From Trabulsiella odontotermitis (GTDB lineage: Bacteria > Pseudomonadota > Gammaproteobacteria > Enterobacterales > Enterobacteriaceae): DNA of 64,000 nucleotides. The notes below the pieces were generated by a model, which saw only the letters and a program-made list of their open reading frames with translations, searched no databases and had not been told where the DNA came from. Made by a program: the position numbers and the translations under genes. This document shows, piece after piece, positions 59,444 to 64,000 of this stretch; the first letter of the stretch is position 1; each line of letters starts with the position of its first letter. The stretch lies in the NCBI RefSeq assembly GCF_001297775.1, contig NZ_LIFX01000004.1, positions 124,001 through 188,000 on the forward strand, read 5' to 3'.

Positions 59444-60018
59444 AGCCTCAACGCCGGTGCAAAATCTGCCGCCAAAAATTCACTCCTGCATTCGATAATG
59501 TTCGCTGGTGCTGCCCGGAACATGGTGCGCAGTTCGCGCTGGTGGAGCTGGAAAAGAAACGCACTAAGCAGCGTAAAGCTATGGTGAAGAAAGAACGTGA
59601 AGCCTGGCGTAAGCGCAAAGAAGCCGTCAAACCCCTTAAGCACTGGATAGACCTTACACAGCGGGCCGTGAATGATGTCTGCCGTGAAACTGCTCTGGTG
59701 AACGGGGAGGGGTGTATTTCCTGTGGAGCGAAAACCGCTAATGCCTGGCATGCCGGACACTATCGTACTACAGCTGCAGCGGGACATCTCCGTTTTACCC
59801 GCATCAACATAAACCTCCAGTGCGACGCCTGTAATCTTCATAAATCTGGAAACATTGAAGCCTATCGAATAGCTCTTGTCGCGCGATATGGAGAAACCGC
59901 AGTACAGGAACTTGAGAATAACAACACACCGCATCGCTGGACGCGTGAAGAGCTGAAAGAAATCAGACTCACCGCCCTGGCGGAACTTCGTGCGCTTAAA
60001 AAAAGGGAGGCTGCATGA
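59440..60018 (+). CDS. ninG: Recombination endonuclease NinG (Rap)
   Basis: Structure-specific endonuclease of the lambda nin region, which aids phage-plasmid recombination. 192 residues (lambda 204). N-terminal zinc-type CKICRQKF and CCPEH, a Lys/Arg-rich helix, then the HNH-like part: CISCGAKTANAWHAGHYRTT and QCDACNLHKSGN. GTG start 5 bases after GGAGG. Overlaps ylcG by 4 bp. Confidence 0.93.
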   Translation: MKPQRRCKICRQKFTPAFDNVRWCCPEHGAQFALVELEKKRTKQRKAMVKKEREAWRKRKEAVKPLKHWIDLTQRAVNDVCRETALVNGEGCISCGAKTANAWHAGHYRTTAAAGHLRFTRININLQCDACNLHKSGNIEAYRIALVARYGETAVQELENNNTPHRWTREELKEIRLTALAELRALKKREAA

Positions 60019-60155
60019 AACCAGAACTCATTGAATCACTCCGCACTCGCTGGCAGCACCTTCGCATATATCGACGGCCGGGCTCAGTGCTGGTGGACTA
60101 CAGGATACTTCGTAATCTCGTTCGGATTTACCGGTCAACTGGCGCAACAAGATGA
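60015..60155 (+). CDS. ylcG: YlcG family small protein
   Basis: 46 residues, [20 protein letters not shown] then [17 protein letters not shown].... Resembles YlcG of the DLP12 prophage (LRLYRFPGSVLTDYRILKN), which also precedes the Q-type gene. It overlaps ninG (ATGA). Function unknown. Confidence 0.75.
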   Translation: MKPELIESLRTRWQHLRIYRRPGSVLVDYRILRNLVRIYRSTGATR

Positions 60156-60216
60156 ACCTGCAGCGTGCGCTGAGTATTGGCTTAATAGTGAAGGCTTAGG
60201 TGTATGGAGAATAACA

Positions 60217-60624
60217 ATGCGTGATATTCAAATGGTACTCGAACGCTGGGGCGCATGGGCTGCCAGTAACCATGAAGATGTTGCCTGGTCCCCGATAGCT
60301 GCGGGGTTTAAGGGGCTTATTCCCACAAAGATAAGATCACGCCCTCAATGCTGTGATGATGATGCAATGGTTCTCTGCGGCTGCATGGCTCGCCTGAACA
60401 AAAATAACAGCGACCTGCACGATCTGCTGGTGGATTATTACGTGATAGGCATGACGTTTATGGCTCTGGCACATAAGCATGACTGCTCTGATGGCCATAT
60501 CGGAAAAAAACTGCAGAAAGCAGAGGGCGTCGTTGAAGGTATGCTGATGATGCTCGATGTCCGACTGGAAATGGACAGGTTTGTTTCCCGCGAGCCTGAA
60601 ACGAAATTAGTGGCTAATGGATAA
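60217..60624 (+). CDS. quuD: Antitermination protein Q, QuuD type
   Basis: 135 residues starting [15 protein letters not shown], very close to E. coli QuuD (YbcQ) of DLP12. Q proteins load on RNA polymerase at the late promoter and let it pass terminators to express lysis and morphogenesis genes. [16 protein letters not shown] may bind zinc. The ORF is open 62 codons further upstream, but the QuuD-like start is preferred. Confidence 0.92.
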   Translation: MRDIQMVLERWGAWAASNHEDVAWSPIAAGFKGLIPTKIRSRPQCCDDDAMVLCGCMARLNKNNSDLHDLLVDYYVIGMTFMALAHKHDCSDGHIGKKLQKAEGVVEGMLMMLDVRLEMDRFVSREPETKLVANG

Positions 60625-60799
60625 AAAAGTTTACGTACGTAAAAAACAGAATACTCTGTTAAGAGTGGTTACTTCGCCACATTGCTTAACCCTATCAATA
60701 AGGGTTCCTGCGAGGGTTTAATTTAAGAATCCAGGAGATTGCCGTCATTACATCGCTTATTTACATTTAAAGTGCGTAATCCATCTTGAGGAATATATC
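60625..60799 (+). promoter_or_regulatory. Late leader region with hairpins after Q
   Basis: Between Q and the next gene, where the late promoter pR' and its early terminator are expected. Visible structures are GTGG...CCAC (60665-60680) and AACCCT / AGGGTT (60688-60693, 60701-60706). No promoter could be fixed with confidence. Confidence 0.4.
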
Positions 60800-61318
60800 A
60801 TGTTTAAGCGTCGCACTTTTAAGACTGCATTGGCGGCGGTTATCTCGCTCTCAGTGATTGCCACCCCTGTGTTAGCAAATCCGGGGAATGGTAATGGTGG
60901 GGGTAATGGGCACGGTAATAGCGGCGGTCATGGCAATAGTGGTAACAGCCATGGCAACAGCAGCGTAAAGAATGACAAAGGGAACGCTTACGGCCTGTCT
61001 TCCGAAAAAACGAATAACGGGAAGAACGACAGAAAGCCTGACCATGTTGATACGGACATCAGCTTCTCCAGAGCCCGTTCACTGGCAGTAAATTATGGTC
61101 TGACTGGATACCAGTCGTTACCCCCGGGAATCGCAAAAAATGTGATGCGTGGTAAGCCACTGCCCCCGGGGATTGAAAAGAAAACTATACCAGCTTCAAT
61201 GCTTGGGGAACTGCCAAACTACCCGGGCTATGAATGGAAGAGGATTGGTGATGATCTGGTGCTGGTGGCGCTGAGCACAGCGATAGTTACAGCCGTTCTC
61301 AATGGTGTATTTGATTAA
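60800..61318 (+). CDS. Secreted CigR/RcnB-like protein in the late leader
   Basis: 172 residues. Signal peptide to VLANPG (residue 27), then a Gly/Asn/His-rich low-complexity stretch (GNGHGNSGGHGNSGNSHGN), a repeat-like part (YQSLPPGIAKN, KPLPPGIEKK), and a C-terminal RcnB/CigR-type segment YEWKRIGDDLVLVALSTAIV. CigR of Salmonella is an anti-virulence SPI-3 protein with the same layout; RcnB is periplasmic and metal-linked. Position directly after Q, with its own terminator, is typical of lysogen-expressed morons. Role in this host unknown. Confidence 0.7.
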   Translation: MFKRRTFKTALAAVISLSVIATPVLANPGNGNGGGNGHGNSGGHGNSGNSHGNSSVKNDKGNAYGLSSEKTNNGKNDRKPDHVDTDISFSRARSLAVNYGLTGYQSLPPGIAKNVMRGKPLPPGIEKKTIPASMLGELPNYPGYEWKRIGDDLVLVALSTAIVTAVLNGVFD

Positions 61319-61340
61319 AACCTAAATTATTGCATTTCTA

Positions 61341-61423
61341 AAAGCCTCGCAAATGCGGGGCTTTTTGCTGTGAAGATGGGCAGCGTGTGAGTGTTGTAGC
61401 ACTCGACCAGATGTTCATTCATG
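61341..61423 (+). repeat. Structured repeat, copy 1 (includes terminator)
   Basis: Terminator hairpin AAAGCCTCGC / GCGGGGCTTT with T-tract (61341-61366), then GCTGTGAAGATGGGC and a small hairpin GAGTG-TTGTAG-CACTC (61389-61404). A second copy lies at 62178-62262. Confidence 0.75.
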
Positions 61424-61507
61424 TGTCTTAATCCAGTTTGTAGTTTTTCTAAACCCATTATCTCTCTGGTACCGCTATACTCACGGCATCACAAGTGGGA
61501 GGTGCTT

Positions 61508-61903
61508 ATGCAAGAAGGCTACTACTGGATTCAGTACAACGGCGGACAACAGATAGCGTACTACGTTCCGGAGGTTATAAACGACCTCGACACTGGTAAA
61601 ACGGTGATTGGTGCGTGGTACGTCACGCGCGGCGATGACCTTTGCAATAACGGTGAAGTGGAAGTTATTAGTGGACCGCTGGAAGCTCCTGGCGATTTAC
61701 CTCGTACCTTCGACTCAGTAGAAGAAGCAACGCAGCAATGCGACTTTTTGCGTCTCCATGTCGAACGTGCAGCAGAACTGTGCAACGATGCCAGACGTGA
61801 GTTGGAACGAGCCGAACTTGATCTTGAAGCTCTGGTAGAGCAGTACAACGAGCAGGCAAAAATAGCAGGTGTTAAAGCTATAGAACTGAATGTGGCGAAG
61901 TAG
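61508..61903 (+). CDS. Hypothetical late prophage protein
   Basis: 131 residues from the ATG with GGGAGG 5 bases upstream; an in-frame ATG at 61421 would add 29 residues without a good site. Beta-rich N-terminal half (YYWIQYNGGQQIAYYVPEV), then a coiled-coil (LRLHVERAAELCNDARRELE). Looks like the short DUF1187/host-interaction type found in lambdoid phages, but no family is assigned. Confidence 0.65.
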   Translation: MQEGYYWIQYNGGQQIAYYVPEVINDLDTGKTVIGAWYVTRGDDLCNNGEVEVISGPLEAPGDLPRTFDSVEEATQQCDFLRLHVERAAELCNDARRELERAELDLEALVEQYNEQAKIAGVKAIELNVAK

Positions 61904-61983
61904 CTGTGTGTATATTAAGCGTGTCTGTGCACCGCTGATGACCGCAATATTTTTGTGGTCTTATTTTTATATATAATGGGTTG

Positions 61984-62111
61984 CAATGTAATAAGGCTCA
62001 ACTAATCTTAATTTGCCCCTTAGAGTGGATTAGGGCAAAAATAATAAACAGCCATTATCTGCACGATAATTTGACTCAGGACCAGCGAACCCCATCGCTG
62101 GTCTTTTTTTT
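61984..62111 (+). ncRNA. Candidate small RNA with intrinsic terminator
   Basis: No ORF. TATAAT at 61972-61977 could be a -10 (the -35 is poor). Downstream are the stem TTTGCCC / GGGCAAA (62012-62018, 62033-62039) and a strong terminator: GACCAGCG / CGCTGGTC with an 8-base loop and eight Ts (62080-62111). The layout fits an RNA of about 130 nt. The promoter is the weak point. Confidence 0.4.
62080..62111 (+). terminator. Strong intrinsic terminator
   Basis: 8-bp perfect stem GACCAGCG / CGCTGGTC followed by eight Ts. It ends whatever transcript crosses this 440-bp intergenic region. Confidence 0.9.
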
Positions 62112-62177
62112 AAAGGCTGACTTAACTCATTGCCGATATATTCTATATTGACTATTTGCATTTAATTAGTCAGTTTC

Positions 62178-62262
62178 AAACGCCTCCATTAACTGGGGGC
62201 TTCCTGCTGTGAAAATGGGCGGCTGGTGGGTGTTGTAGCACCCGACCAGCCATTCGCTCATG
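62178..62262 (+). repeat. Structured repeat, copy 2
   Basis: Second copy of 61341-61423, without a T-tract. Hairpin GGCTGGT-GGGTG-TTGTAG-CACCC-G-ACCAGCC (62221-62251). The inner stem differs from copy 1 by a paired change (A-T to G-C), keeping the structure. Confidence 0.75.
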
Positions 62263-62342
62263 CTACAGATCACAAGCGAACCAAGGCCCACCGCTTTAGC
62301 GCAAAAGCATAGTGAGCCTATCAGAGTCCCGCTTACTGATCT

Positions 62343-63395
62343 ATGAAAAATACTGTAAAAATATCCAGTGTTGAGTTGATCAACGCTGATTGCCTGCTTT
62401 ACCTCGCATCTCTTCCTGATGACTCCATTGACCTGATAGTTACCGATCCGCCTTACTTCAAAGTGAAGCCGGATGGATGGGACAATCAGTGGAATGGTGA
62501 TGAGGATTATCTGCGCTGGCTGGATAGTTGCCTCGCCGAATTCTGGCGTGTGCTGAAGCCCGCAGGAAGTCTTTATCTGTTCTGCGGTCACCGGCTGGCA
62601 TCAGATATCGAAATCATGATGCGTGAGCGCTTCAATGTTCTGAACCACATTATCTGGGCAAAGCCTTCGGGGCGCTGGAACGGCTGTAACAAAGAAAGCC
62701 TGCGGTCTTACTTCCCGGCGACCGAACGCATCATTTTCGCAGAGCATTATCAGGGGCCATACAGCCCGAAGAGTGACGGCTTTGCGGAAAAGAGTACCGA
62801 ATTAAAACAGCACGTTATGGCTCCGCTGATTTCATATTTCAGGGGCGCGCGTGATGCGCTGGGTGTGAGTTCAAAACAGATAGCCGATGCCACAGGAAAG
62901 AAAAACATGGTGTCGCACTGGTTCGGTACCAGCCAGTGGCAGTTGCCGAACGAGCAGGACTATCTCAGGCTCCAGAATCTGTTTACCCAAACAGCAATGG
63001 ATAAACACCAGAACGGTGAACTTGAACAGCCGCACCACCAGCTGGTGGCGACGTGGCATTCGTTAAACCGAAAATATTCAGAGCTTCTGGAGGAGTATCA
63101 ATCTCTCCGGCGCTATTTCTCTGTGAATGTGACTGTACCCTTTACCGACGTATGGACACATAAACCCGTCCAGTTTTATCCCGGCAAGCATCCCTGCGAG
63201 AAACCGGCTGATATGCTGCGGCAGATAATCACTGCCAGCAGCAGGCCCGGCGATCTTGTTGCTGACTTTTTCATGGGGTCAGGTTCGACGATTAAGGCCG
63301 CTTTAGAGCTGGGTCGTCGTGCGGTAGGGATTGAACTGGAAACCGAAAGGTTCATCCAGACCGTCAACGAGGTGCGGGGGCTGACAGGGAAATAA
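62343..63395 (+). CDS. Phage DNA methyltransferase, DPPY type
   Basis: 350 residues. Catalytic DPPY comes first (LIVTDPPYFKVKPDG, residues 32-46) and the AdoMet motif near the C-terminus (ADFFMGSGSTIKAALELGRR), the beta-class order. The central part (about 150-260) is the likely target-recognition region and includes an HTH-like DALGVSSKQIADATGK. Unlike the D12 gene at 58.3 kb. Late-leader methyltransferases are common in lambdoid phages and may protect progeny DNA. The ribosome site is weak. Confidence 0.85.
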   Translation: MKNTVKISSVELINADCLLYLASLPDDSIDLIVTDPPYFKVKPDGWDNQWNGDEDYLRWLDSCLAEFWRVLKPAGSLYLFCGHRLASDIEIMMRERFNVLNHIIWAKPSGRWNGCNKESLRSYFPATERIIFAEHYQGPYSPKSDGFAEKSTELKQHVMAPLISYFRGARDALGVSSKQIADATGKKNMVSHWFGTSQWQLPNEQDYLRLQNLFTQTAMDKHQNGELEQPHHQLVATWHSLNRKYSELLEEYQSLRRYFSVNVTVPFTDVWTHKPVQFYPGKHPCEKPADMLRQIITASSRPGDLVADFFMGSGSTIKAALELGRRAVGIELETERFIQTVNEVRGLTGK

Positions 63396-63461
63396 TTCAT
63401 GCGGGGCGGCTATGAGTCGCCTTTTATTTTCCCTCAATACACCTCAAGCAGGAGGTGTCGG

Positions 63462-63710
63462 ATGAAAAACATCATGCCTGACAAAATAGCTTCGGTGGTG
63501 GGGTATTGCACATCAGGTAGCCTCATCTGCTGGGGCAGTTTCGCCAGATGGGTGCAAGACCTTGACTGGAACATGATCGCTGTCATCGGCGGCTTCGTTA
63601 TTGGCCTGCTGACATTCTTCGTGAACTTCTATTTTAAACGCCGCCAGATCAAAGCCTATGAGGCGGCGCTGGAGCGCGGCTATATTACGCCCCCTCCTCA
63701 GGATAAATGA
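63462..63710 (+). CDS. Pinholin/antiholin, S21 type
   Basis: 82 residues, class II holin with two hydrophobic helices (ASVVGYCTSGSLICWGSF; MIAVIGGFVIGLLTFFVNFYF) and a basic tail, closely like phage 21 S. AGGAGG lies upstream. The start MKNIM gives two possible starts (63462 and 63474), as in the dual-start holin/antiholin of phage 21 (MKSM). A pinholin depolarises the membrane and thereby frees the SAR endolysin encoded next. Confidence 0.9.
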   Translation: MKNIMPDKIASVVGYCTSGSLICWGSFARWVQDLDWNMIAVIGGFVIGLLTFFVNFYFKRRQIKAYEAALERGYITPPPQDK

Positions 63711-63711
63711 T

Positions 63712-64000
63712 ATGGCAGCGCTAAAGAAAGCTGGTGGTGCGGCCGGTATCATCTGTTCAGTTGCCGTAATTATCTCGATTGTGCTTGGAAACGGACATGT
63801 ACGAACCAATGAGCGCGGCCTCGAGTTAATCGGTAATGCAGAATCCTGTCGTCGTGATCCTTACGTTTGCCCTGCGGGTGTACTGACCGACGGTATGGGC
63901 AACACTCATGGTGTTAAGCAGGGCACCATTAAGAACGACCAGCAGATCGCGGCGGAATGGGAAGCAAACATCCTCGATGCTGAATCCTGCGTTAACCGTT
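63712..64000 (+). CDS. SAR endolysin (lysozyme), 5' part
   Basis: First 96 residues; the gene runs off the window. An N-terminal weakly hydrophobic SAR helix (about 8-26) with Cys15, then the GH24 muramidase active site: Glu44 (NAESC), Cys53 at the place of the usual Asp, and Thr59 (VLTDGMG), spaced E-8-C-5-T. Cys46 and Cys53 may join disulfide switching with Cys15. Directly after the pinholin, as in phage 21. Confidence 0.9.
   Translation, partial: MAALKKAGGAAGIICSVAVIISIVLGNGHVRTNERGLELIGNAESCRRDPYVCPAGVLTDGMGNTHGVKQGTIKNDQQIAAEWEANILDAESCVNR

Overview
This window is chromosomal DNA of a member of the Enterobacteriaceae. From fabF to icd the gene order is that of Escherichia coli K-12 and Salmonella, and the proteins are close to but clearly different from the E. 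coli ones. Citrobacter or a near relative would fit, but nothing in the window settles the genus. Two layers are present: about 42.7 kb of conserved backbone, then the left part (about 21 kb) of a lambdoid prophage that runs off the right edge.

Backbone (1-42,750). The order is fabF (3' part)-pabC-mltG-tmk-holB-ycfH, ptsG, fhuE, hinT-ycfL-lpoB-thiK-nagZ-ycfP, ndh, ycfJ, comR/bhsA, ldtC, mfd, ycfT, lolCDE-nagK-cobB, potABCD, pepT, roxA, phoPQ, purB-hflD-mnmA-nudJ, rluE/icd. Functions are fatty acid, folate, peptidoglycan and DNA synthesis, glucose and polyamine uptake, lipoprotein export, Mg2+ sensing and core metabolism. Recognisable control sites include Mlc, CRP and SgrS-pairing sequences at ptsG, a perfect FNR box at ndh, a perfect CRP core at bhsA and a perfect PhoP box at phoPQ. 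Lineage-specific details are a RAYT transposase gene between two inverted REPs in the pepT-roxA gap, a potA gene whose usual start codon is missing, and an altered acidic patch in PhoQ.

Prophage (about 42,750 to beyond 64,000). It sits at the 3' end of icd, the known target of phage 21 and e14. Left arm: int, xis, a small gene with a dnaX-like A AAA AAG slip site directly before its stop codon, a PP-loop (PAPS reductase-like) gene and short leftward genes. Several rightward accessory genes interrupt this arm, including two paralogous coiled-coil genes and a cassette of a two-helix membrane protein between two tiny proline-rich peptides. Immunity region: OL, cI, OR with three matching 14-bp operators, cro, and a YdaT-like gene in the cII position. 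Replication: a ParB-like gene, O with internal iterons, and P.

Where a lambda nin region would start there are AT-rich accessory cassettes: (i) a DarTG-type DNA ADP-ribosylation pair in which DarT is fused to an HD domain and the DarG macrodomain to a DprA-like Rossmann domain; (ii) an orphan gene between two copies of a ~110-bp repeat; (iii) a ParB-like protein plus a D12-class adenine methyltransferase, separated by an 11-bp inverted repeat. One 20-bp repeat core recurs at the boundaries of these cassettes. The conserved late-control genes follow (ninG, ylcG, quuD), then a secreted CigR/RcnB-like protein, a duplicated structured element, a candidate small RNA, a second methyltransferase, a pinholin and the start of a SAR endolysin.

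The most likely under-described biology is the DarT-HD/DarG-DprA pair, the candidate frameshift gene beside xis, and the proline-rich/membrane-protein cassette opposite PL. Everything here comes from reading the sequence; no database search was run.
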